Shown: positions 42,679-50,549, numbered from the stretch's first letter. The stretch: DNA of 50,601 nucleotides from Microcaldota archaeon (GCA_021797995.1 JAJZYR010000005.1:1-50601), one strand, 5' to 3'. Translations and numbers: made by a program. Notes: generated by a model not told the origin, from the sequence alone.

Positions 42679-43566
42679 CTATTCAACAGGAGACGAAGTG
42701 GCGGTTTCGGTCAGTATGCACCTGATCCCGCAGTCGCTGAGCTTTTTGAGCAGCGCCTCGGCCTCCAGGCGGGTCTCCGCCATGGAGAACAGAGTGGGGC
42801 CGGCTCCGCAGAGGTGGACCGCGTCTGCCCCGGCCTCGCGGACCCTTTTCATGTACTCTCCGATGCCGCGATAGCACGCCGGAGCCACATTCTCGAATAC
42901 GTTGACTATGTCGGCCGCCCTTACGCCTTCGTGGTTCTTTATGCGCACGGAGAGTGCGTCGGTCGCAGAGCCGTCTGTATAATCAGACCGGCTAAGCGCA
43001 GCATAGAGGCTGGCGGTCTTCCTTTCAGGAACTTCGACTTTTGGAAAGATCAATAGGACTGGTGTGGGCCTGATGCCTGGAAGCGGGGTCATGATTTCCC
43101 CCTTCCCTGAAACCAGGGCCGTACCGCGGTAGAGGAAATATGGCACATCGGATCCGAGGGATGCGGCGAGGTTATGGATGTCCGGGCGGCTGAGGCCGAG
43201 CTGCCAGAGCCTGTTGAGGCCAAGAAGTACGGCAAGCGCGCAGCTGCTATCCCCTCCTAGGCCCGATGAGAGCGGTATGCGCTTCTTGATGGATATCCTT
43301 GCGCCTTTGGTACAGCCTGTCGTATGGTACAGCAGTTCCGCCGCCTTTGACACAAGGCTCCTGCGCCAGTCGAACTCCCCGCTGTCGGCATCGAATGAAA
43401 CATGCGCTGAGGCATCGGAACGGAATGTAAGCGTGTCGCAGAATGCAAGGGATTGCAGTATGCTCCGCAGCTCGTGGAAGCCGTCTGGCCTGTCTGAGAG
43501 GACTTCCAGCGTCAGATTAACCTTTGCAGGGGCGCTGATGCTGAATTCCGCCCGGTCCGTGCCCAT
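42679..43566 (-). CDS. ispE: CDP-ME kinase (MEP pathway)
   Basis: A GHMP kinase that phosphorylates CDP-methylerythritol. APAKVNLTLEV with the active-site Lys and Asn, RPDGFHELRSI, then the ATP loop IPLSSGLGGDSSCA, GSDVPYFLYRGTA with the catalytic Asp, and the C-terminal VHLCGAGPTLF. It is 295 residues. A TTTATAAATA-type box and an AGGAG-like site lie just upstream. It is next to ispD. Confidence 0.94.
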   Translation of the reverse strand: MGTDRAEFSISAPAKVNLTLEVLSDRPDGFHELRSILQSLAFCDTLTFRSDASAHVSFDADSGEFDWRRSLVSKAAELLYHTTGCTKGARISIKKRIPLSSGLGGDSSCALAVLLGLNRLWQLGLSRPDIHNLAASLGSDVPYFLYRGTALVSGKGEIMTPLPGIRPTPVLLIFPKVEVPERKTASLYAALSRSDYTDGSATDALSVRIKNHEGVRAADIVNVFENVAPACYRGIGEYMKRVREAGADAVHLCGAGPTLFSMAETRLEAEALLKKLSDCGIRCILTETATSSPVE

Positions 43567-43706
43567 GATATGCTTTATCTCCTGTTATTTATAAAATAAA
43601 GTGTTAGGGCGCACGGCTCTTGGCCGCAGGATATGCACAATAGCAATGATGCAGGCGCACGCGCACCGGCAAGCTGGGTCGTATAGCAGATTATAGTGGT
43701 TGTGGT

Positions 43707-43780
43707 TGCCGCAGGTCGGATTTGAACCGACGACATTCCGGTCTTCAGCCGGACACTCTCCCGAGCTGAGTTACTGCGGC
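43707..43780 (-). tRNA. tRNA-Phe (GAA)
   Basis: A 74-nt cloverleaf on the minus strand: acceptor GCCGCAG with CTGCGGC, D stem ACTC/GAGT, anticodon stem TCCGG/CCGGA around CTGAAGA (anticodon GAA), T stem GTCGG/CCGAC with TTCAAAT. Discriminator A, no encoded CCA, no intron. Confidence 0.95.
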
Positions 43781-43899
43781 ACGATGGATAGGCGCCTTTT
43801 TGATGCTGCCCGTGTTTTGTTTTGCATGTATAGTTGGCAGCACAACGACCGGGCCAAGACGAGCGGCCTGCTTCCGGTGTGGGATAGTTGCATGGAAAG

Positions 43900-43910
43900 T
43901 ATATAAATAT
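43900..43910 (+). promoter_or_regulatory. TATA box for a candidate RNA
   Basis: TATATAAATAT stands alone in a gene-free stretch, not followed by a plus-strand gene but by about 180 bp of strongly self-complementary sequence. Expected transcription start is near 43930. Confidence 0.5.
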
Positions 43911-43929
43911 AGATACAAGTGGCTCCTCC

Positions 43930-44115
43930 AACTATTGGAGCCGATGGCCTCCCTGCATTTGCAGGGTATGCTCTCCTCTCTTTGGCACCGCTTGCGCCCT
44001 CTGTCGGAATGCAGAGGCAACCATCTCTCTGCACGTAGATGCCATCATGGCGCCAGTTCGGGCAAGCCCTGATGGTCCCTGTTGGCTCCGGTCAGCGTGG
44101 TAGCAGGCTCGCTAA
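43930..44115 (+). ncRNA. Candidate structured RNA, family unknown
   Basis: A 440-bp gap between tRNA-Phe and the Lrp-like gene. It is GC-rich and full of hairpins: CCCTGCA (43951-43957) with TGCAGGG (43960-43966); TGCAGAG with CTCTGCA (about 44010-44032); CCATCA (44042-44047) with TGATGG (44070-44075) enclosing GGGC/GCCC. GGAGCC (43937-43942) could pair with GGCTCC (44084-44089) as a closing helix. After about 44110 it becomes A-rich. I tried the conserved cores of archaeal SRP RNA, RNase P RNA and 5S rRNA and found none. Strand is set by the TATA box at 43900. Confidence 0.4.
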
Positions 44116-44223
44116 AAACGTAGTAAAACCTTTTAAGTCATTTCGGCAGATATAATAGCAAAGGCATGTATATGTTAGAGTCAAATCGCAGCGCGCCGTG
44201 AACATATATATTACAAACGCATC

Positions 44224-45633
44224 TCAGCTATGCTTCATATATTCCTGCTTTTCAGGGGCAGGCTCTCCGAACTCCCTTGACAGCGTAGCGCTCTGGCTGG
44301 CATACGCATTGTCGAATCTCCTGAAGCATAATGACCCAAGCAGCGTTTCCGTTATTACTGCATGATAGACGAGTATGCCACTTGTTTCTTTTATCTTCTT
44401 CTCTGCCATCCCGATATCTGTATCATGGAATACAGGCATGAGGAGGAAGGCTCCGAAAGGGGTATGCACGTCTCCTACCAGTGCGTATTTGTTTGGAGGC
44501 GTACTTGTCTCGCTTACTATTTCGTGCAGGAAAGTATTTCTTGTGCGGGTAAGAAGTCCGGGAATAACGACCGTGGTGGATATTACTGCCATGTATTTTA
44601 TAGGCAGCCTCTCCATGGTTATTGTAATCCTCTTCAGCAGCCCGCGTTCCAGGAGCTTATAATAAGAGTAATGCGCCCTCCCCTCGTCAAATCCGTATTT
44701 CTTATCGATCTCCGTAAATTCCGCCTTCCCGTCGTTATTTAGCTCTTTCAGCACGGTGGTCTCCCTCCTGAGGAGCTCCATTTTTCTCTGTGACGGCTCC
44801 TCTCCAAACAGCGGTTCCTTTATTCCGGATTTGCTCTCGAGCATTTTCACAAACGCGTCTCTCAGCGGCATAAAATTATAGGTTTCGTAGAACACTGCTA
44901 TGGTCCACTCGGCTTGGTACTCTGCTATTAGCGTGTTATTTATAATGCTGCGCAGAAGGTGGGTTAGCGTCTCTGCAGAATCATCGAGTACGTACATGAG
45001 CAATTGATATTTCCCTCCGCTGAGAAAGGCTGCATACTGTATCCTCGGATCCCTTTCTATGACGCCCTTTACCTCTTCTGCGGTCGGCACCTTCTCCAGG
45101 AATTTCGCCATCATTAGGAATTGGATATAACCAAGCTTCGTGACGTCTATCTCGGCAATATATCTTATCCCATACTGCCTCTCAAGGCGCTTTATCCTGC
45201 TGTTTACTGCAGACACACTCAGCCCGACCCTCTCTGCAATGAACGGAATCGTTGCCCTGCCATTCATGCTGAGTATGGTCAGAATCTTGCGGTCTGTCTC
45301 TTTAGGCGAGAGCAGTTTTGATGACGGTTCTTCCGTGTTCTCTTTCCGTTCCGGAATTATAACCGTGCCGCCTCGTGAAGCTATGATCTCCTTTGCATTC
45401 TCTAGCTCGTCGTCTTTCGATGCGACCTTCCTTATGAAGGCCCCATTCTCTGTTATCCGCCCAAGATATTCCGATACCGTCTTTATCCTCTTCTTCTCAG
45501 GGTCCCACGGCCGGCGGTCCCTGTAAATATAGTAGTGGCTGTTTATTCTCCTCAATACGATGTAGTCCGGGGGGCTGTAGCCCTTCTTTACCCTCTCCAG
45601 CACTTTTATCACATAGTCAGGTGCGGCTGACAT
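44224..45633 (-). CDS. Large Lrp/AsnC-like transcription regulator
   Basis: 469 residues, far longer than Lrp (about 150). Residues 1-80 form an unusual N-terminal module (WDPEKKRIKTVSEYLGRI) resembling a segment found in some IS transposases. About 108-160 is an AsnC-type HTH (DRKILTILSMNGRATIPFIAERVGLSVSAVNSRIKRLE). The next about 100 residues look like a RAM-like ligand domain. A second winged helix (LRRETTVLKELNNDG onward) and another sensor-like region complete the protein. It is probably a ligand-controlled regulator; its ligand is unknown. It stands alone with a long upstream gap. Confidence 0.72.
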   Translation of the reverse strand: MSAAPDYVIKVLERVKKGYSPPDYIVLRRINSHYYIYRDRRPWDPEKKRIKTVSEYLGRITENGAFIRKVASKDDELENAKEIIASRGGTVIIPERKENTEEPSSKLLSPKETDRKILTILSMNGRATIPFIAERVGLSVSAVNSRIKRLERQYGIRYIAEIDVTKLGYIQFLMMAKFLEKVPTAEEVKGVIERDPRIQYAAFLSGGKYQLLMYVLDDSAETLTHLLRSIINNTLIAEYQAEWTIAVFYETYNFMPLRDAFVKMLESKSGIKEPLFGEEPSQRKMELLRRETTVLKELNNDGKAEFTEIDKKYGFDEGRAHYSYYKLLERGLLKRITITMERLPIKYMAVISTTVVIPGLLTRTRNTFLHEIVSETSTPPNKYALVGDVHTPFGAFLLMPVFHDTDIGMAEKKIKETSGILVYHAVITETLLGSLCFRRFDNAYASQSATLSREFGEPAPEKQEYMKHS

Positions 45634-45637
45634 GTTT

Positions 45638-45694
45638 TGTTATTTATAACACATGTATATTTATATTCTTCGTTATGAATATCTGATTATAACA
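45638..45694 (-). promoter_or_regulatory. Promoter with inverted repeats of the Lrp-like gene
   Basis: TGTTAT (45638-45643) and ATAACA (45646-45651) form an inverted repeat directly in front of the start codon. A TATAAATA box lies at 45658-45665, about 25-32 nt upstream, giving a leaderless transcript. A second, looser pair, GTTAT (45672-45676) and ATAAC (45689-45693), flanks the box. The pattern suggests autoregulation. Confidence 0.5.
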
Positions 45695-45953
45695 TATACA
45701 GTTAGATTATAATATAATATGGGTCTGCACTTTTGTATTGACTACGGGGAAAGCGCCGGAGTTGTGCAAGGCATTTATTTATACAAGGCCGTTCATAATA
45801 TTACCGTGGGACAGGGGAGTGATGGGTTGAGCGAAGAACACTGTACGTCTTTTTTCTCGTGCAGATACCGACACCCCAACGTCGTAGATGCGGATCTGTC
45901 GCCTCTGTCCTGCAATTATATACGGGGCTCGCGCCTGTGAATCGGTGGAATCG
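45695..45953. other. Intergenic region, no supported gene
   Basis: About 260 bp. It starts with an AT-rich stretch (TAATATAATATGG, about 45710-45722) that may be a plus-strand promoter, followed by short reading frames without any recognisable protein. No RNA fold was convincing. Confidence 0.35.
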
Positions 45954-46094
45954 ATGGGAATAAGGGACATGCTATTCGGGAAGAGAAGGGTGGAGATATA
46001 CAGCACGCCTGACGACAAGAGGCCGGTGAAGCTGGTGCCTGACGGCCCAGACTCCTGGAGGGTCGTGTGGGCAGACGAACCTGCAGAGAAGTAA
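45954..46094 (+). CDS. Small hypothetical protein (46 aa)
   Basis: It starts MGIRDMLFGKRRVEIY and ends VVWADEPAEK. It is highly charged and has host-like codon use. The start is chosen at ATG 45954, because the frame upstream encodes no conserved-looking sequence. It lies in front of a broken small gene and pyrF on the same strand. No family is recognised. Confidence 0.5.
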   Translation: MGIRDMLFGKRRVEIYSTPDDKRPVKLVPDGPDSWRVVWADEPAEK

Positions 46095-46111
46095 CACTGA
46101 TTGGTAGATAA

Positions 46112-46311
46112 ATGAAAGGGGATAGAATAAGGAGACGGCTCGACTACAGAATGATGGAGATAAGCCATGAGATCCTGTGGAGAAAGCCAAGCTTATTAAC
46201 AAGGTGAATGGCAGGATACCGTGCGAGATAGAATCGGCGAACGAGGTTGTGAGGAGGAACCTAAGGGCGAAGAGGGACAAGCTCGGCCACTTTCTGGAAC
46301 AGCAACTGTAA
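46112..46311 (+). pseudogene. Small charged protein with a frameshift
   Basis: From ATG 46112 the frame reads KGDRIRRRLDYRMMEISHEI and then stops at 46207. A different frame continues without a break as KAKLINKVNGRIPCEIESA and on to LGHFLEQQL, with stop at 46309-46311. Joined, they give about 65 residues of one helical, charged protein. Either a real frameshift near 46170-46185 or a base error is likely. It ends 10 bp before the pyrF ATG. Confidence 0.45.
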
Positions 46312-46321
46312 GGTGAAGGGG

Positions 46322-47263
46322 ATGGACAACTACGCGGATAAACTGCTGAATGCGGTGAAGAGGAAGGGCAATCCATGCATAGTGGGACTGGATCCGAGGC
46401 TAGACCAGATGCCTGACTTTGTAAAAGCAACACCGCGCGACAACCTTGACAGGGCTGTGCGTAGGAGCATCATCGCGTATCATAAATGCATCATAAGGGC
46501 CGTTGCGGGACTTGTGCCAGGAGTCAAGCTGCAGAGCGCGTTCTACGAGCAGTATGGCATCGGAGGGATGCAGGCCTTCATGGACACGGTGCGGTACGCA
46601 AGGGAACGCGGCCTTGTGGTGATAATAGACGCAAAACGCAATGACATATCGTCTACTGCGGAGGCATATGCGAACGCATTCCTGGGCAGGACGCAAATAT
46701 TCGGGAATTCGACCAAGGTCATAGACGCAGACTGCATAACGGTATCGCCGTACCTGGGAAAGGACAGCCTCGATCCCTTTGTCGAGGCCTGCAAGGCATA
46801 TGGGAAGGGCATCTTCATACTCGTGAAGACCTCGAATCCAGGCTCCTCGGATCTCCAGGACAGGAAGCTCTCCGACGGCAGCGAGCTTTACATCAGGGTT
46901 GCAGGGCTGGTGAACAGGTATTCAGAAGGATTGACTGGCGAGCTGGGCTACAGCCCAATAGGAGCAGTGGTTGGGGCAACGTTTCCGGAGGAGGCCATGC
47001 GACTTAGAAAGCTTATGCCCAGGTCGATCTTTTTGGTTCCAGGCTACGGGGCACAAGGAGGCACCGCGGCGATGGCGGCGGAGTGCTTCAATGACGACGG
47101 ATATGGAGCGGTGGTCAACGCCTCAAGGAGCCTGACTTACGGCCTGGGCTCTCCTGGGATAAGCAGATCAGAGGCGGTGAAGGAGATAAAGAACAGGACG
47201 AAGGAAATGATAGAGCGCGTAAACGAAGCAATCAGAACCAAGACAGAGAAGCGATCCGCATGA
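46322..47263 (+). CDS. pyrF: Orotidine 5'-phosphate decarboxylase, type 2
   Basis: The last step of UMP synthesis. CIVGLDPRLDQMP at the N-terminus, LQSAFYEQYG, the catalytic VVIIDAKRNDISSTAEAYANAF (Asp-x-Lys-x2-Asp), SPYLGKDSLDPF, and the C-terminal VPGYGAQGG with ASRSLTY. At about 313 residues it is the long type 2 form seen mainly in bacteria; most archaea use the 210-230-residue type 1. The start ATG 46322 is preceded by GGTGA; GTG 46313 is less likely. Confidence 0.92.
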   Translation: MDNYADKLLNAVKRKGNPCIVGLDPRLDQMPDFVKATPRDNLDRAVRRSIIAYHKCIIRAVAGLVPGVKLQSAFYEQYGIGGMQAFMDTVRYARERGLVVIIDAKRNDISSTAEAYANAFLGRTQIFGNSTKVIDADCITVSPYLGKDSLDPFVEACKAYGKGIFILVKTSNPGSSDLQDRKLSDGSELYIRVAGLVNRYSEGLTGELGYSPIGAVVGATFPEEAMRLRKLMPRSIFLVPGYGAQGGTAAMAAECFNDDGYGAVVNASRSLTYGLGSPGISRSEAVKEIKNRTKEMIERVNEAIRTKTEKRSA

Positions 47264-47354
47264 GGATTCTGGTAGTGGGATGCTCCGGCAGGAGGATGGT
47301 GAGGCAGGTCCTCGTGACCGAGAGCGGGTATGGCTTTATTGTGATGCAGGGGAA

Positions 47355-47391
47355 GCCCACACGCTTTAGCGGTGGGAGGATGTCACCTTTC
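47355..47391. repeat. IS605-type right-end hairpin remnant
   Basis: The sequence CCCAC-A-CGC-TTTA-GCG-GTGGG (47356-47376), followed by AGGATGTCA, is strongly reminiscent of the transposon right end/guide-RNA scaffold found after tnpB genes of IS200/IS605 elements. No tnpB is present. A 50-codon frame overlapping the pyrF stop crosses it and is probably not a gene. Confidence 0.5.
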
Positions 47392-47444
47392 CTAATACAA
47401 CAAGGTTTTTAAATCTTAAGGTTAAGTAGTAGAGCGGTAATCAG

Positions 47445-47972
47445 ATGGCATTGGCAAAGCAGGCTCCGGCGAAGAGGGGGATTAAGAAGCTCATTGCAGT
47501 GGTTGCAGTGGTGGTTGTTATAGTTGTGGCGGCATTGTTGCTGTTGCTGCCTAGTAATGGCTATGGCTTCCCGTCAGCACAGACAATCAGCAGCATAGTT
47601 GGCACCCAGGTAACGGCCACTCCGGTAGTTACGCTTACAGGGCAGCAGATAGCTGCAATAGGGGGGCCCACGACCAGCGCCTTTATCTCGTCAGCTGAAA
47701 TGGAGAGTTATGTGACGCCTGGCAACACGGCTTCATTGAACATAACCGAGGCAACGTTCAGCAGTGCCGGAATGACATACCTGAAGTCCATAATCAACAG
47801 CAGTGGGCTGCACCTAACGCCATATGCTGGCGGCTATTATGTACTCGAGAGCGGTGTCACAAGCGGATATAAGGGGGATATAATAGTAGAAATAACTACA
47901 CAGGGCCAGGCCCCCGCACTAAACGTCTCAGAAGCCACTTCGGTAGTCGAAGCGACGCTGAGCGCAATATAA
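47445..47972 (+). CDS. Hypothetical membrane-anchored secreted protein
   Basis: 175 residues. Residues 1-14 are basic, and about 15-36 form a strong hydrophobic anchor. The rest is Ser/Thr/Asn/Gly-rich without Cys and faces outward (QTISSIVGTQVTATPVV, then YAGGYYVLESGVTSGYKGD). No family is recognised. A TTTTTAAATC box lies about 30-40 nt before the ATG, so it has its own promoter. The composition is typical of archaeal surface proteins. Confidence 0.65.
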   Translation: MALAKQAPAKRGIKKLIAVVAVVVVIVVAALLLLLPSNGYGFPSAQTISSIVGTQVTATPVVTLTGQQIAAIGGPTTSAFISSAEMESYVTPGNTASLNITEATFSSAGMTYLKSIINSSGLHLTPYAGGYYVLESGVTSGYKGDIIVEITTQGQAPALNVSEATSVVEATLSAI

Positions 47973-48097
47973 GCGCCTGCTCCGTGCACCGCGTGTTTCG
48001 TCAGACGTATCTATGTTATAGCGGAAGCTGTCGGATGCGCAGCGCGCCTTCATGCCGTACAGGAAGTCAGGGGGTTTTTATCCTGGATCCGTAAGTA

Positions 48098-48168
48098 TGC
48101 GCCAACCGGGGATTGCACCCGGGTTTCGAGCTTGGGAAGCTCGTATCCTGCTACTAGACTATTGGCGC
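48098..48168 (-). tRNA. tRNA-Gly (CCC)
   Basis: A 71-nt cloverleaf on the minus strand: acceptor GCGCCAA with TTGGCGC, D stem GTCT/GGAT (one G-T pair), anticodon stem CGAGC/GCTCG around TTCCCAA (anticodon CCC), T stem CCGGG/CCCGG with TGCAATC. Discriminator A, no CCA. Confidence 0.94.
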
Positions 48169-48241
48169 TTTGATGGCATAGGGGACCTTGGTGCCTCCTG
48201 ATGCAGGCAGATGCTGGTTTGCAGTCTGTGCTGCCCTGCCT

Positions 48242-49015
48242 TTATCTAATGTACGAGAAGGTCTGCTTTGTCGCTGGGGGCCCTTCCTGCTGAGGCATGC
48301 CGCCGGATGCCTTCTCCAGGTCCCGCAGAAGCTTCTCGGTTTCTGCCTTTATCTTGTCCATGCTTGACAAATCCACCTCTATATCGAGTATCTTCTCGAG
48401 CTTTTCGAGGACGGCCTTGGCTGCGTTGGCGTCTATCTCCAGCATGCCTGTTTCGCCCATGAGGCACGCTGCCGGTATGCCGTACTTCTTGGCAAATGCG
48501 ACTATGAGACCTGCAGATCCCCAGATTGCTCCGGTGGCTTTGCCGATTACCACGCCGCTGCCGCCAAGCATGTCCCTGGTCTTTTGGGCTGTTGCGACTG
48601 CGAAGACGCGCGGACTCTGCACGTACTGGTTGTTTATGTTATACCCGCCTATCGTGTATATCTCCTTCCCCCCTATCGATTTAAAGAACCTCACGATCCT
48701 CTCGTTTATGTCGTATTGGCCTTCTGGGGAGCCGGCCTGCATGTCGCCGACAAGTATGATGATGGTGCGCTTTGTCTTGGGGTTCTTGTAGCAGTAAAAC
48801 CTGTTGCTTGCGAGCCTTATTCCGCCGTTCTTCAGCATTATGGCCTGGTGGAGGAAATGGGGCGAGTAGAGGGTGGCGAATCTCTTTGCCTTTAATGACC
48901 CCTTTAGGTGCTCGCCTACAAGACTTCCGACCGTCCCTATTCCAGGAAGCCCGACTATAAGCACGGGATCCGACATCTTTTCCCTCTTGTTGTAGTATAT
49001 TGTAGTTTTATCCAC
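48242..49015 (-). CDS. PAC2-family proteasome assembly chaperone-like protein
   Basis: 257 residues. PVLIVGLPGIGTVGSLVGEHL at the N-terminus, then ILVGDMQAGSPEGQYDINERIVRF, YTIGGYNIN, then IWGSAGLIVAFAKKYGIPAACLMGETG, the PAC2 hallmark. The C-terminal 50 residues are a charged coiled coil. It overlaps the aIF2-alpha gene by 8 nt. In many archaea PAC2 follows aIF2-alpha and nop10; nop10 is absent here. Confidence 0.9.
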   Translation of the reverse strand: MDKTTIYYNKREKMSDPVLIVGLPGIGTVGSLVGEHLKGSLKAKRFATLYSPHFLHQAIMLKNGGIRLASNRFYCYKNPKTKRTIIILVGDMQAGSPEGQYDINERIVRFFKSIGGKEIYTIGGYNINNQYVQSPRVFAVATAQKTRDMLGGSGVVIGKATGAIWGSAGLIVAFAKKYGIPAACLMGETGMLEIDANAAKAVLEKLEKILDIEVDLSSMDKIKAETEKLLRDLEKASGGMPQQEGPPATKQTFSYIR

Positions 49016-49778
49016 TTGCCTCGCCTTTGTTGCTTTTTATGGAGAACGATATCTGCTTGCTGTACTTTTCGAGGGCAGCCTGCGCCTCCTTTATCTTGCT
49101 TTCTGCTTTCGGATAGCTAGGGCCTTCTGATATGATCTTGTAATGGGGCGCTCCGAGGTACAGAACGCTTACCCCCGTGCCGGCCACCGCGGCAAGGGCC
49201 TCCTTAATCAGGGATATCCCTGCCCTGGTGTTTGTTGTGGTCATCTCTATAGTATACGAAACTGTGTACTTCTTGGGTTTTATGAGCTTGAATACAAGGT
49301 CGTACAGCGCCTGCTTGAAGTCGGCTTCCTTAAAGCCGCTAAGCGGGTCCTTGTTTTCGAATATGTCGTTTATAAGGTCGTTGTACGTCTGCTCCCTTCT
49401 CCCTATCTCGCTTATTATTTCTGCTTTCCTGCTTTCTGTGCCCGACGCCGCGAGCGCTTTATTAAATATGCCCTCTGCGCGCTTTTCCAGGTTATAGTCC
49501 GCCATCTTTCCTTTCTTCTCGCCGGCACTCGCCTTTTTAAATGATATGTCTATGGCCCTCTTATCGTTGTCTATGAATATTACCTTTGCCACCTCCTTCT
49601 GCCCTTCCTTTATGAATTCGTGTATGTTTTTTATCCACCCTGACGCTATCTCGGATATCGGAAGATACGCGTCTGCATTGTATTCCTGAAGCGTGCAGTA
49701 TGCCCCGTATGGCATTATCTTGTTGATCCTGACCAGGACCAGCTCACCGACATCAGGCATTTTTTTTGGTAGTATCAT
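49008..49778 (-). CDS. Translation initiation factor aIF2 subunit alpha
   Basis: The alpha subunit of the archaeal initiator-tRNA carrier. An N-terminal S1 domain (LVLVRINKIMPYGAYCTLQEYN, then SEIASGWIKNI) is followed by a helical domain and a C-terminal alpha/beta domain (VSYTIEMTTTNTRAGISLIKEA). At 256 residues it is normal length. It lies 4 bp after the L44e gene. Confidence 0.94.
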   Translation of the reverse strand: MILPKKMPDVGELVLVRINKIMPYGAYCTLQEYNADAYLPISEIASGWIKNIHEFIKEGQKEVAKVIFIDNDKRAIDISFKKASAGEKKGKMADYNLEKRAEGIFNKALAASGTESRKAEIISEIGRREQTYNDLINDIFENKDPLSGFKEADFKQALYDLVFKLIKPKKYTVSYTIEMTTTNTRAGISLIKEALAAVAGTGVSVLYLGAPHYKIISEGPSYPKAESKIKEAQAALEKYSKQISFSIKSNKGEASG

Positions 49779-49782
49779 CTGC

Positions 49783-50067
49783 TCATCTCTTAATCTCTAT
49801 CTTCTTTTTCGTCCGCATCCCGAAGACGCGGTCTGTGACTTTCTTACAGACGGCGCACTGGAGCATCACTTTTTGCTTTTTTCCGAGCTTCTTCGGATGT
49901 ATTTTCGGTTCTACGCTGCCAACATACCCTCTTATGGCCCTGTTGTGCCTTCTGGTGCCTATGCTTAGGCCCGACGTGCCTTTCTTTGCGTATATCTTTA
50001 CTGTGTGTTTCGTGTGTTTATTGCAGAACTTGCAGTACGTTATTATCTCTTTTTCTATTTTCATCAT
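49783..50067 (-). CDS. rpl44e: Ribosomal protein L44e
   Basis: A zinc-ribbon large-subunit protein of 93-94 residues. TYCKFCNKHTKHTV and LQCAVCKKVTDR give the two Cys-x2-Cys pairs. The middle is basic (GTRRHNRAIRGY). Starts at ATG 50067 or 50064. In most euryarchaea S27e follows immediately; here the next gene is aIF2-alpha. Confidence 0.95.
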   Translation of the reverse strand: MMKIEKEIITYCKFCNKHTKHTVKIYAKKGTSGLSIGTRRHNRAIRGYVGSVEPKIHPKKLGKKQKVMLQCAVCKKVTDRVFGMRTKKKIEIKR

Positions 50068-50072
50068 ATCGC

Positions 50073-50549
50073 CTAGTTTGCTACCTCTCCTATTTTGTTG
50101 TTTACCATGAATTCGGCGTCGTCCGGGTCTTCTACCTGAATGACTTCCCCTTCCTGATAAGGTCCGAGTTTGTTGCCTTTAGTTGTTATGATTTCTGGTA
50201 TTTTTATAAGTATCTTTATTTTTGTGGTTTTTGGCGGCGGGACCTCTTTGTTTATTGTTTTAAGTATTTGATAGTATAGAGCCTCTTCTTCTGCCGGAAC
50301 CTGGGACGGCAGGGGTTTGTTGTATGCCAGATAAACTAGTATTTTCTGGGTTCTTTTTGATCTGAGTTTGTTCAGTGTTGTTTTTTTGTTCTGTGTTTCG
50401 GCCTTTCTGCCGCCTTCCTTCTCCTGCTCTTTTATTTCTTTTTCGATTTCTTCGTAGAAATCCTTCCCAAGCGGAAGCAGTGTGCCTGTTTTTCTTTCCT
50501 CGTCGAGTTTTGCGAACAGCGCTTCGGTGTAAACCTCTTCTTCTATCAT
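50073..50549 (-). CDS. GINS complex subunit (Gins15/51-like)
   Basis: A replication factor that links MCM with Pol and primase. The N-terminal helical A-domain begins EVYTEALFAKLDEERKTGTLLPLGKDFY, with a charged middle, and a small B-domain closes it (KIKILIKIPEII, then LGPYQEGEVIQVEDPDDAEFMVN). The A-then-B order fits Gins15/51. The start ATG 50549 is chosen over 50570. About 158 residues. The remaining 30 bp upstream are non-coding. Confidence 0.78.
   Translation of the reverse strand: MIEEEVYTEALFAKLDEERKTGTLLPLGKDFYEEIEKEIKEQEKEGGRKAETQNKKTTLNKLRSKRTQKILVYLAYNKPLPSQVPAEEEALYYQILKTINKEVPPPKTTKIKILIKIPEIITTKGNKLGPYQEGEVIQVEDPDDAEFMVNNKIGEVAN

Noticed and set aside
43930-44115. Assignment of the structured gap as SRP RNA or RNase P RNA
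   Set aside because: The GGAAGGGAGCAGC-type SRP loop and the GAAAGTCC-type RNase P core were not found on either strand.
45719-45940. Plus-strand frame of 73 codons after the Lrp-like promoter
   Set aside because: No conserved motif or ribosome site, and unusual composition. I treat the stretch as non-coding.
47260-47412. A 50-codon frame overlapping the pyrF stop
   Set aside because: Its second half is the IS605-type hairpin remnant, so it is more likely a chance frame than a gene.
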